Source: Streptomyces reniochalinae
GTDB taxonomy: Bacteria; Actinomycetota; Actinomycetes; Streptomycetales; Streptomycetaceae
DNA: 64,000 nt
Assembly (NCBI RefSeq): GCF_003323735.1
Contig: NZ_QOIM01000038.1
Location: 124,001 to 188,000, forward strand
Direction: 5' to 3'
The position numbers were made by a program, and so were the translations under genes. Below, in pieces: positions 10,753-20,862 of this stretch; position 1 is the stretch's first letter; each line of letters starts with the position of its first letter. Below the pieces are notes generated by a model. It searched no databases and was not told where the DNA came from. It saw only the letters and a list, made by a program, of their open reading frames with translations.

Positions 10753-13700
10753 GTGAGACGAGTCCACGCACGCGCAAGCAGGTCCACGACACGCACACGC
10801 CGCGCCCGGGGCATCCGGGGCTCGAAGACAGGGAGCGTGAGTGCCCGAAGACGCCGAGGCCGTCTGGGGGCGGCGCTGCCCGCGGCAGTGGCCGTCTCCG
10901 CCCTGCTGACGGGCCTGCTGCCCGCCGGGGCGGCACTGGCGGAGACACCGAGCACACCCGGAGGTCCGACGCTCCGGAGCGCCGCGCTCCCGGCCGCCAC
11001 CACCGGCACCGGCGGCGCCAACAGCACGGGGAGCGCCGACGGCACAGGCGGCTCGGACGGGGGCATGGAGCTCTCCCGTACGACCCGCCCCCTCGCACCC
11101 GGTGCCGAGCTCACCTCCTTCTCCCGGTTGGAGCCGGACAAGTGGCTGCGGGCCGATGCGCTCTCCCTGGATCTGGGCGGCGGCGGCCGGAGCGCCGGTG
11201 CGGACTACCTGTCCACGGGCAGGGTCTCCGACCGCCGGACCGTCGGCGACCTCGCGAAGGCGCACGATCCCGGCAAGGGGCGCCGGACGGTGGCCGCGAT
11301 CAACGGGGACTTCTTCGACATCAACGAGACGGGCGCCCCCCTCGGTCCCGGCATCCGCGACGGCGAGCCGGCCCACTCCCCCGCCCCTGGCACGTCGGAG
11401 GCGGTCGGCGTCGGTCCCGGGGCCGCAGGCCGCATCCTGGACCTGTACTTCGAGGGCACTGTCACCCTTCCGGGTGGTACCGCCCCCCTCGACGGCCGGG
11501 ACGCGGCGAACGTGTCGGAGGACGGTATCGGCCTGTACGACTCCCGCTGGGGGGAGGCCGACCGGGCGCTGGCGGTCGATCAGGAGTCGGAGGTGACGGA
11601 GGTGACCGTCGAGGACGGCGAGGTCACCTCCGTCGCGCAGAAGGCCGGAAAGGGTGACATCCCGCAGGGGGTGACCGTCCTCCTCGGCAGGGGCGACGGC
11701 GCCGAACGGCTGGCGGCGCTGGGCACGGGCGATCCGGTCGCGGTGGAGTACCACGTGCGCACGGCGGACGGGTCGCCCCTGCCACGGACCGCGGTGGGCG
11801 GGCGAGGGCTGCTGGTCGTGGACGGGAAACCGCAGGACTGGGAGGGCAGACCGAACAACACGGCGGCGCCGCGCACGGCGGTCGGGTTCTCCAAGGACGG
11901 GAGCACCATGCACGTCCTGACGGTGGACGGCCGCCAACAGGGCTCAGGCGGCGTGACGCTGACCGAGCTGGCCCGGATGATGAAGGAACTGGGCGCCTAC
12001 AACGCCCTCAACCTCGACGGCGGCGGCTCCTCCACGCTGCTGGCCCGGGAGCCGGGCGGGCGCGGGCTCCAACTGGAGAACGCGCCGTCGGACGGGGAGG
12101 AGCGCGAGGTGCCCAACGGACTGGCGTTGACCGCCCCCGCCGGCTCGGGGCGGCTGGCCGGCTTCTGGGTGGAGACCGCCATCGATCCTCAGGAGGCGCC
12201 GACGGCCGACACCGTGCCGGGTGGCCACCCCGACCGGGTCTTCCGCGGTCTGACCCGGCGGCTGAGCGCAGCAGGCTACGACGAGACGTACGGCCCCGCC
12301 ACCGGCTCGCTTCGGCCCGCCTGGCACGCGTCGCGGCCCGGCGTGGGACGGGTCGACACGCGAGGAGTCTTCCACGCACACCGGGACGGCAGCACGACGG
12401 TCACCGCGCGGCGGGGCGCGGCGAAAGGGTCCACGAAGCTGCGTGTGCTCGGGGAGTTGGACCGCGTCCGGCCCACCACGGACCGGGTCGGGCTGGCCGA
12501 CAGCGAGGCGGCGGCCTCCTTCGGGCTGGTCGGCTACGACGCCGACGGCAACAGCGCCCCCGTCGAGCCCGCCGACGCACGGCTGTCGTACGACCGTTCG
12601 CTCTTCTCAATCGCCCCGGACGAGGACGCCGCGACCGGTGCGTTCACCGTCAAGGCGCGGGCCGGGCAGGAATCGGCGGCGGGGACCGTGACGGTCACGG
12701 TCGACGGACACACGACCCGCCTGGCCGTCACCGTGGGACTCCGCGAGCAGAAAGTCGCCGACTTCGAGGACGCCTCCGCGTGGACGTTCAGCGCGGCCCG
12801 CGCGGAAGGCTCCGTGGCCCCCGAGCCGTCGGGCAAGGAGGGAGGCGGGCTGAAGCTGAGCTACGACTTCACCGGGTCGACGGCCACGCGTGCCGCCTAC
12901 GCCAACCCGCCCGCCGACCGCGCGGTACCCGGCCAGCCGCGCAGCTTCACCCTGTGGGTCGAAGGCGACGGCTCCGGCGCCTGGCCTTCCCTCCATCTCA
13001 AGGACGCCACGGGCACCGACCAGGTGCTGCGCGGCCCTCTGGTGGACTGGCGGGGCTGGCGTCAGGTCACCTTCGAGGTACCCGAAGGGGTGGCGTACCC
13101 GCTGAAGCTGCACCGTCTCTATCTGGCCGAGACGCGGCCGACGGCCCAGTACAAGGGCGAGGTGGTGCTGGACGAGTTGGTGGCCCGCACCCCGCCGGAT
13201 GTGGATCTGCCGTCCGCAGGGCGTCCGCACGATCCGTTGATCTCCACCGCCTCGGACGTGGCCGGGCGGGACTGGCGGTTCGCGGTGATGTCCGACGCAC
13301 AGTTCGTGGCGCGGGACCCGGACAGTGAGGCGGTGCGGCAGGCCCGGCGCACGCTTCGGGAGATCCGTGCGGCCCGGCCCGACTTCGTCGTCGTCAACGG
13401 CGACCTGGTGGACGAGGGGTCGCCCGAGGATCTGCGGTTCGCCCGCAGGCTGCTGGAGGAGGAGCTGGGCGACGCCGTCGACTGGTACTACGTGCCGGGG
13501 AACCACGAGGTGATGGGGGGCTCGATCGACAACTTCGTCGAGGAGTTCGGCCCGGCACACCGTGCCTTCGACCACAAGGGGACGAGGTTCATCACCCTGG
13601 ACACCTCCTCGCTGACGGTGCGGGGCGGCGGATACGCGCAGTTCCGTGCGCTGCGGCAGCAGCTGGACGACGCGGCGCGGGATCGCGGCGTCACCTCGGT

Positions 13701-14331
13701 CGCCGTCCTCCAGCACGTGCCGCCGCGCGACCCGACACCGCAGAAGGCCAGTCAGCTCACCGACCGGATGGAGGCCGGTCTGCTGGAGGACTGGCTCGCC
13801 GACTTCCGCGCCCGCTCGGGAAAGGGTGCGGTCCTGGTGGCGGGACACGTCGGGGCCTTCGACGCCTCGCGGGTGGACGGTGTGCCCTACCTCGTGAACG
13901 GAAACGCCGGCAAGGCGCCCGCCGCCCCGCCGGACGCGGGCGGTTTCACCGGCTGGTCGCTGCTGGGCGTGGACGAAGGGCGCCCCGGGCGGGACGGCGA
14001 CTGGATCGCGGCCCAGACCCGCGCCCACGTGGACGGGCTGACGCTCGAGGCACCGGCACGGCTCACAGTGGGCGGCGAGGCGGCGGCGTCGGCCACCGTC
14101 GAACAGAGCAGCGGACCGGTCACTCGCCGGGTGCCTGTCGGCTGGCCGGTGAGCGCGGACTGGCCGGGGTCACCGGGACTGTGCGTACAGGGGCAGGTGC
14201 CCCGGGGGCGCTGCGTGGTGACCTACGACCCCCGCAGCGGCGCCCTGACCGGCAAGAGACCCGGCACGGTCACTCTTTCGGTGCTCGTGAACGGGGAGCG
14301 TGCCGCGCGGAAGGTGACGGTCGCCCGCTGA
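10753..14331 (+). CDS. exported phosphodiester glycosidase / metallophosphoesterase fusion
   Basis: A protein of about 1192 aa with an Arg-rich signal peptide (hydrophobic core near residues 35-60, cleavage after an ALAE-type site). A phosphodiester glycosidase (NAGPA-like) domain spans about 130-470, with AINGDFFDINETGAPLG near 181 and NLDGGGSST near 418. A bacterial Ig-like stretch (about 475-655) and a beta-rich, carbohydrate-binding-like region (about 665-815) follow. A calcineurin-type metallophosphoesterase lies near 840-1100 (SDAQ, NGDLVDEG, PGNHE, LQHVP, AGHVG); the usual SDxH His is Gln. It probably removes phosphodiester-linked sugars and phosphate from cell-surface polymers. GTG 10753 is chosen because GGGGGA lies 6 nt upstream; GTG 10837 would give a shorter signal peptide. 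Confidence 0.87.
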   Translation: MRRVHARASRSTTRTRRARGIRGSKTGSVSARRRRGRLGAALPAAVAVSALLTGLLPAGAALAETPSTPGGPTLRSAALPAATTGTGGANSTGSADGTGGSDGGMELSRTTRPLAPGAELTSFSRLEPDKWLRADALSLDLGGGGRSAGADYLSTGRVSDRRTVGDLAKAHDPGKGRRTVAAINGDFFDINETGAPLGPGIRDGEPAHSPAPGTSEAVGVGPGAAGRILDLYFEGTVTLPGGTAPLDGRDAANVSEDGIGLYDSRWGEADRALAVDQESEVTEVTVEDGEVTSVAQKAGKGDIPQGVTVLLGRGDGAERLAALGTGDPVAVEYHVRTADGSPLPRTAVGGRGLLVVDGKPQDWEGRPNNTAAPRTAVGFSKDGSTMHVLTVDGRQQGSGGVTLTELARMMKELGAYNALNLDGGGSSTLLAREPGGRGLQLENAPSDGEEREVPNGLALTAPAGSGRLAGFWVETAIDPQEAPTADTVPGGHPDRVFRGLTRRLSAAGYDETYGPATGSLRPAWHASRPGVGRVDTRGVFHAHRDGSTTVTARRGAAKGSTKLRVLGELDRVRPTTDRVGLADSEAAASFGLVGYDADGNSAPVEPADARLSYDRSLFSIAPDEDAATGAFTVKARAGQESAAGTVTVTVDGHTTRLAVTVGLREQKVADFEDASAWTFSAARAEGSVAPEPSGKEGGGLKLSYDFTGSTATRAAYANPPADRAVPGQPRSFTLWVEGDGSGAWPSLHLKDATGTDQVLRGPLVDWRGWRQVTFEVPEGVAYPLKLHRLYLAETRPTAQYKGEVVLDELVARTPPDVDLPSAGRPHDPLISTASDVAGRDWRFAVMSDAQFVARDPDSEAVRQARRTLREIRAARPDFVVVNGDLVDEGSPEDLRFARRLLEEELGDAVDWYYVPGNHEVMGGSIDNFVEEFGPAHRAFDHKGTRFITLDTSSLTVRGGGYAQFRALRQQLDDAARDRGVTSVAVLQHVPPRDPTPQKASQLTDRMEAGLLEDWLADFRARSGKGAVLVAGHVGAFDASRVDGVPYLVNGNAGKAPAAPPDAGGFTGWSLLGVDEGRPGRDGDWIAAQTRAHVDGLTLEAPARLTVGGEAAASATVEQSSGPVTRRVPVGWPVSADWPGSPGLCVQGQVPRGRCVVTYDPRSGALTGKRPGTVTLSVLVNGERAARKVTVAR

Positions 14332-14374
14332 ACGGTCACCGGGCCGCCGTCCGCCGCTCAGCGAACCTGGGAGA

Positions 14375-14423
14375 CTCCCGGCCCCGCCCCCTACCGGAAG
14401 GAGTGACGGGGCGAAGCCGGGAG
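14375..14423. terminator. terminator between convergent genes
   Basis: Stem CTCCCGGC / GCCGGGAG extended by CCCCG / CGGGG, between the stop of the secreted phosphoesterase gene and the stop of terC. It probably acts in both directions. Confidence 0.55.
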
Positions 14424-14431
14424 GTCGGTTG

Positions 14432-15469
14432 TCAGGAGTCGACGTCGGCCCGGTGCTCGGCGTCGGCGTCCTGCCCCTTCCTGGTGGTGCGAGTCTCGTC
14501 CCCAGCGGCGGCGTCCTCGGCCGGTGCCTGCTTCTTGGAGGCCATCAGTGAGGTGATGGTGGTGACGATCAGCACGGCGCAGATGACACCCAGGGAGACC
14601 GGGATGCTGATCTCCGGGACGTGCACCCCGGTCTCGTGGAGGGCGTGCAGCACCAGCTTGACGCCGATGAAGCCGAGGATCACCGAGAGCCCGTAGGAGA
14701 GGTGGACCAGCTTCTTCAGCAGGCCCCCGATGAGGAAGTACAGCTGGCGCAGCCCCATCAGGGCGAACGCGTTGGCGGTGAAGACGATGTACGGGTCCTG
14801 AGTGAGGCCGAAGATCGCCGGGATGGAGTCCAGCGCGAAGAGCACGTCCGTCGTGCCGATCGCGAGCATCACGATCAGCATCGGCGTCATCAGCCGCTTG
14901 CCGTTCTCGACGATCGTCAGCTTGGTGCCGTGGTACTTGTCCGTGGAGGGGAAGCGGCGCTCGACGGTCTTGAGCAGCCTGTTCTCCTCGAACTCCTCGT
15001 CCTCCTCGTCGGAGCGGGCTTCCTGGATGAGCTTCCAGGCCGTCCAGATGAGGAAGGCGCCGAAGATGAAGAAGACCCAGGAGAACGTCGAGATGATGGC
15101 CGCACCGGCCGCGATGAAGATGCCGCGGAGCACCAGCGCGATCAGGACGCCGACCATCAGGACCCGCTGCTGGTAGATCGACGGCACCGCGAACTTCGCC
15201 ATGATCAGGACGAAGACGAAGAGGTTGTCGACGCTGAGGGACTTCTCCGTGATGAATCCGGCGAAGAACTCACCCGAGGCCTGGCCTCCGCCGAACAGGA
15301 AGATGCCGAGTCCGAAGAGCGCGGCGAGGACGATCCAGACCGTGGTCCAGATCCCGGCCTCCTTGAGGGAGACCTCGTGCGGCTTGCGGCCGCCTATGAA
15401 GAAGTCGACGGCGATGAGGGCGCACAGGCCCACGATGGTCAGCGCCCAAGTGGTCATGGATACGTCCAT
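14432..15469 (-). CDS. terC: TerC-family integral membrane protein, probable Mn2+ exporter
   Basis: A 345-aa membrane protein with about 8-9 hydrophobic helices and a charged cytoplasmic loop rich in Glu (SDEEDEEFEEN). Family features include the acidic residues in transmembrane helices: TEKSLSVDNLFVFVLIM near residue 73 and GTTDVLFALDSIPAIFG further on. TerC/Alx proteins export manganese, in some bacteria to metallate secreted proteins. ATG 15469 is supported by GGAGGAATTTC. The leader is a manganese riboswitch with its own promoter, which strongly supports the Mn role. The gene is next to two TerD-type genes but transcribed separately. Confidence 0.93.
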   Translation of the reverse strand: MDVSMTTWALTIVGLCALIAVDFFIGGRKPHEVSLKEAGIWTTVWIVLAALFGLGIFLFGGGQASGEFFAGFITEKSLSVDNLFVFVLIMAKFAVPSIYQQRVLMVGVLIALVLRGIFIAAGAAIISTFSWVFFIFGAFLIWTAWKLIQEARSDEEDEEFEENRLLKTVERRFPSTDKYHGTKLTIVENGKRLMTPMLIVMLAIGTTDVLFALDSIPAIFGLTQDPYIVFTANAFALMGLRQLYFLIGGLLKKLVHLSYGLSVILGFIGVKLVLHALHETGVHVPEISIPVSLGVICAVLIVTTITSLMASKKQAPAEDAAAGDETRTTRKGQDADAEHRADVDS

Positions 15470-15476
15470 GAAATTC

Positions 15477-15619
15477 CTCCGGCTTGCATTCGAGCATGGG
15501 CCGGAGGTCTCTTCCACCCGGGACCGCGCCCACAGCGACCGGGCCAGCGCCCCGGGACCGTCCCTGACCGGCCCGTACTGACGGGGTCGCCGCGTGGCTG
15601 GGAATACTCCCCTCCGTTG
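15477..15619 (-). promoter_or_regulatory. yybP-ykoY manganese riboswitch, translational type
   Basis: The terC leader carries the conserved blocks of this class: GGGGAGTA at the 5' side (about 15612-15605), CCGTCAGTACGG in the middle (about 15580), and GAGACCTCC at the 3' side (about 15511-15503). The 5' CGGAGG (15616-15611) can pair with CCTCCG (15507-15502) to form the closing stem. Alternatively CCTCCGGC pairs with GCCGGAGG (15484-15477), which hides the ribosome-binding site. The two pairings are exclusive. Mn2+ would stabilise the first, free the RBS and switch terC on. Confidence 0.85.
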
Positions 15620-15625
15620 CAAGAA

Positions 15626-15654
15626 AGAGTAAAGCAACCCCATGAAAAGGTAAA
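15626..15654 (-). promoter_or_regulatory. terC promoter, sigma-70 type
   Basis: TTTACC (15654-15649), a 17-nt spacer and TACTCT (15631-15626). The start site would fall near 15619, right at the 5' edge of the riboswitch. Confidence 0.7.
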
Positions 15655-15725
15655 GTCCTGGGTCGCGAGGGCCCGCCCTGACCGCCGGCGCAGCGGTCAG
15701 GCCCGGAAGAAGACGAGCGGAGTGC

Positions 15726-17726
15726 TCAGCCCCCCGCCGACCGGCGGGCCGCCACGACGCGGCGCAGCACCTGCGGAAGGACCTGGCTGCCGTCCGGCAC
15801 CACCGGCGGCTCGTACGTCCACGCGTGGCCCACCCACGGGTCGGCGAGGTGGTCGTCCGGCACCGGTGTCAGCCGCAGCAGCGACCGCCACAGCGGGTCG
15901 AGCACGGGGCCGTACCCGCGCGCCTCGTCCCGGTCGGCGACCATCATCAGACCCACGCCGACCGAGGGGCCCTCGTCGGCGAGGTAGCGCAGCTGGTTGA
16001 CGGTGCGGTCGTCGAAGCCGTGCGGGAAGTCGTGGACGACCAGCAGCTGGTCCGCCACGTCCAGGTCCGGCGGAAGCGCGTCGGTGGCTCCGCTGCGCAC
16101 GGCCATCTGCACCAGATCCACCCGCTGGGTCAGCCGCTCCAGCGTGCGCGCCAGCCCGGAGGCGCCCGCGGCCGGCGGATCGCGCAGCGCACCCGACTCG
16201 ACCAGCGGGAGCAGCGCGGTGGCCGCCGAACCGGCCGGGTCGATGACGTGGAGCGTCAGCTGGCCGGCCGGGTGGACGGCGACGAGGTGGGCCGCCAGCA
16301 CCGTGGCCGTCCGCCCCGCCAGGCGCCGCAGCTCGTCCTGGTCAGCCGGGCCCGCCTCGCTCCCGCGCGGCCGCCCGCTGTCGATCCACAGTCCGCGCTC
16401 CAGCGGCAGCCGCACCAGCAGCGGGATGCGCAGTCCGCCGCTCTCGGCCAGGCTCAGATCGCCCACGCGCAGGGACATCGGCCGCTCGGCCGGCGGCTCG
16501 TATGCCTGCCAGACCGGGTTGTCCCAGCGGGCCAGCGCGGGCGGCAGCGCGGGCTCGACCACCTCGGCCTCCGCCTCCAGCTGGGCGATGTCCCGCTCCA
16601 GCACGGTGCGGGCCTGCTCGACGAGTGCGCCGTGCCTGGCGCGCGCCTCGGCGCGGGCCGCGTCGGCGGCGGGGCTGACGCGGGCGCGGGGATCGCCGAG
16701 CACCGCTTCGAGCTCGCGCTCCATCCGGGTGTCGGCGAAGTCGACGGCGGAGCGGTAGGCCGCGACCGTGCGGGCCAGGTCCTCGAACATGCCCCACACC
16801 TGGTTGTGGAGGCGCTCCTCCATCGACCATCCGGGTGCGTCGCCCGCGACGGGCCCCGTGTCCTGGCCGGGCCCGCCCTGCGGGGCCGCGGCGGGCTGTG
16901 GCCGTGCGGCCGGCACCGCCGGCTGCGGGGAGGGCTGCCGCCCGGCGGGTGGCGTGGCGGCCGCCCGCCGCGGATGCCGGTAGTCGACCGGACCGCTACC
17001 GCCCGCCACGGGGGCTCCGTCCCGGGCAGGGGCCGCCGGCTGGTCCGCGGTGGCGGCGGGCTGCTCACCGAGGGGCCCGCCCGTGCTCGCCGCCCGTCCG
17101 GCGTCTGCGCTCTCTCCACCCACGGCTCCGGGGCGACGGGCAGGCTGCTGCGGCGGAGGCGCCACGGAGCGGGCCGTTCCGGCGGCCACGGCCTCGTCGA
17201 TGGTGTCCGCGAGGCCACGCGCGTCGGACAAGCCCTGGTCGGCGAGCATCGCGGCGAGACCGTCCGCATAGCCCTGCCCGACCGCCCGCACCTTCCACGC
17301 CCCCGCGCGCAGGTACAGCTCCAGAGCGACCACGGCGGATTCGGCGGACAGCCCCGTCACCTCGTATCCGGCGATCTCCTGCCCGTCCAGCCCCGTGACC
17401 GCGAAGCAGGGGGCGGCCAGCCCGGCGAACCGGGCCGGCCCGCCCGTGCGGGCCGGCAGGGCCAGCAGGATGTTGACCCGGCGGACGTCCCCGGGCACGG
17501 CCGCCAGGTCGACGGCGAGCCGGTGGACGGCCGCGGCCTGCCGGGAGACCTCCACGCCCGGCAGGTGCGGTTCGGCCGGATGGGCGATCCACCCGGCGTC
17601 GCGCATCCGGCCGTCCTCGTCGTTGAACGTCGCCCCCGCGATGACGGGCGTGTCCGCCGTCACCCGGATCTCCACCCGGCTCCCGGGCAGGGGATGGTTC
17701 TGCCCCCGGACCAGCTCCGCCGTCAT
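15726..17726 (-). CDS. TerD-domain protein with degenerate FtsK-like ATPase C-terminus
   Basis: A 666-aa cytoplasmic protein. Residues 1-170 look like a TerD domain (ADTPVIAGATFNDEDGRM, VRRVNILLALPA, FAVTGLDGQEIAGYEVTGL) but lack the DLDAS and GDDE calcium-binding acids seen in the neighbouring TerD. A Pro/Ala/Gly-rich linker (about 190-300) and a helical segment follow. The C-terminal 220 residues have a Walker-B-like strand (DQLLVVHDFPHGFDD) and a sensor-like LMMVADR, but no Walker A. They resemble a worn FtsK/EccC-type ATPase, though this is my inference. ATG 17726 is chosen for the GAGAGG upstream. It follows terD by 55 bp and is probably co-transcribed. Confidence 0.75.
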   Translation of the reverse strand: MTAELVRGQNHPLPGSRVEIRVTADTPVIAGATFNDEDGRMRDAGWIAHPAEPHLPGVEVSRQAAAVHRLAVDLAAVPGDVRRVNILLALPARTGGPARFAGLAAPCFAVTGLDGQEIAGYEVTGLSAESAVVALELYLRAGAWKVRAVGQGYADGLAAMLADQGLSDARGLADTIDEAVAAGTARSVAPPPQQPARRPGAVGGESADAGRAASTGGPLGEQPAATADQPAAPARDGAPVAGGSGPVDYRHPRRAAATPPAGRQPSPQPAVPAARPQPAAAPQGGPGQDTGPVAGDAPGWSMEERLHNQVWGMFEDLARTVAAYRSAVDFADTRMERELEAVLGDPRARVSPAADAARAEARARHGALVEQARTVLERDIAQLEAEAEVVEPALPPALARWDNPVWQAYEPPAERPMSLRVGDLSLAESGGLRIPLLVRLPLERGLWIDSGRPRGSEAGPADQDELRRLAGRTATVLAAHLVAVHPAGQLTLHVIDPAGSAATALLPLVESGALRDPPAAGASGLARTLERLTQRVDLVQMAVRSGATDALPPDLDVADQLLVVHDFPHGFDDRTVNQLRYLADEGPSVGVGLMMVADRDEARGYGPVLDPLWRSLLRLTPVPDDHLADPWVGHAWTYEPPVVPDGSQVLPQVLRRVVAARRSAGG

Positions 17727-17781
17727 CCCCGTGCCTCTCCCCCAGTGGCTCGTCACACCCGCGACAGGACCGGACCCGCGC

Positions 17782-18360
17782 TCACAGCTTCGGCAGGATC
17801 GCCGGCATCAGGTCCTGGAAGGTGCGGCCGTTGGCCGGGTCGCCGAGGGCGGTCATCTGCCAGCCGTTGCCCTGCCGGTGCACCTTCGCCATGATCTGTG
17901 CGGTGTACTGGCCGCCGCCGGTGAGGGTGTAGCGGGCCATCTCCTGGCCCGTGGTCTCGTCGATGAGGCGGCAGAACGCGTTCTCCACCTCGGCGAAGGT
18001 CTGTCCGGTGAAGGAGTTGACCGTGAAGACGATCTGGTCGATGTGGACCGGAACGCGCTGGAGGTCGACCATGATCGCCTCGTCGTCGCCGCCCTGGCCC
18101 GCGCCGCCCACCAGGTTGTCACCGGTGTGCTTGACCGAGCCGTCGTCGCTGACCAGGTGACGGAAGAAGACCACGTCGACGGGCTGCTTGTCGGCGAACA
18201 GCACCGCCGAGGCGTCGAGGTCGATCTCCTTGGTGCGCTTGCCGAACAACCCCCGGCGCTGCGCGGCCTGCCAGCCCAGCCCCATGCGCACCGCGGTGAG
18301 CGTGCCCCCGTCGCTCTTCTGCAGGCTGATCGCCTGGCCCTTGGACAAGTTGACCGTCAC
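17782..18360 (-). CDS. terD: TerD-family calcium-binding stress protein
   Basis: A 192-aa soluble TerD protein of usual length. It starts with the family N-terminus VNLSKGQAISLQK. The calcium-site segments are intact: DLDASAVLF near residue 45, SDDGSVKHTGDNLVGG near 70-85 and GDDEAIMVDL near 92-101. TerD proteins bind two Ca2+ and support tellurite, phage, acid and DNA-damage resistance through an unclear mechanism. GTG 18360 is chosen for GAGAGGGGAC just upstream. A perfect RecA-NDp promoter lies 64-86 nt upstream, so the gene and the next TerD-type gene are predicted to be DNA-damage induced. Confidence 0.94.
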   Translation of the reverse strand: MTVNLSKGQAISLQKSDGGTLTAVRMGLGWQAAQRRGLFGKRTKEIDLDASAVLFADKQPVDVVFFRHLVSDDGSVKHTGDNLVGGAGQGGDDEAIMVDLQRVPVHIDQIVFTVNSFTGQTFAEVENAFCRLIDETTGQEMARYTLTGGGQYTAQIMAKVHRQGNGWQMTALGDPANGRTFQDLMPAILPKL

Positions 18361-18423
18361 GTGCGTCCCCTCTCTGACCTGTGAACAGGGGCCGCCGCAC
18401 GAGCGGCGGCCACCAGGCACAGA

Positions 18424-18446
18424 ACCCTACGCAAGAGCACTGACAG
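18424..18446 (-). promoter_or_regulatory. RecA-NDp (PafBC-type) promoter of the terD operon
   Basis: CTGTCAGTG (18446-18438), 8 nt, TAGGGT (18429-18424). This fits the TGTCRGTG-N8-TAnnnT consensus in full. Transcription would begin near 18417, leaving a leader of about 57 nt with a GCCGCCG/CGGCGGC hairpin before the terD RBS. Confidence 0.8.
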
Positions 18447-18493
18447 GCCGGGTGGCCGCCCGCTTCTTGTGTCGGTCTTGCAACACTCGGCGG

Positions 18494-18528
18494 GTGTCCC
18501 GCGGGTCGTCGGAGGAGCAGCGGGACAC
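18494..18528 (-). terminator. hairpin downstream of uvrB
   Basis: GTGTCCCGC and GCGGGACAC form a perfect 9-bp stem around a 17-nt loop. It lies 5 nt after the uvrB stop and ahead of the terD promoter, so it should separate the two units. Confidence 0.6.
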
Positions 18529-18533
18529 GCGCG

Positions 18534-20657
<2,124 letters not shown>

Positions 20658-20664
20658 GCTCACC

Positions 20665-20687
20665 ACCGTACGACTCGGCACTGACAC
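20665..20687 (-). promoter_or_regulatory. RecA-NDp (PafBC-type) promoter of uvrB
   Basis: GTGTCAGTG (20687-20679), 8 nt, TACGGT (20670-20665), then 7 nt to ATG 20657. It is a full consensus match with leaderless geometry. The 9-mer is identical to the one upstream of ogt. Confidence 0.85.
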
Positions 20688-20862
20688 CCGCCCCGGGCTC
20701 GCAAACTACCCCCCACTGGCAGATAGCTGCCAATTTCTTTCATCGCAGGTCACGGCCTTGTGCACGGCTCGTTCAGCTCTACGCCACTTTGTCCCCGCTT
20801 GTTTGTATTGCGCATCGGGAACTGTTTCCGCAGTCCGTGCAGGCACAAGCGAGGAGTCCCGC

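Noticed and set aside
18462..18484. GTGTCGGTC on the plus strand
   Set aside because: Breaks the consensus at the last base, has no TAnnnT 8 nt on, and no plus-strand gene follows.
20689..20862. A PHO box upstream of the glycerophosphodiesterase
   Set aside because: Only one GTTCAGCTC-like half-repeat is visible; PhoP sites need 11-nt direct repeats.
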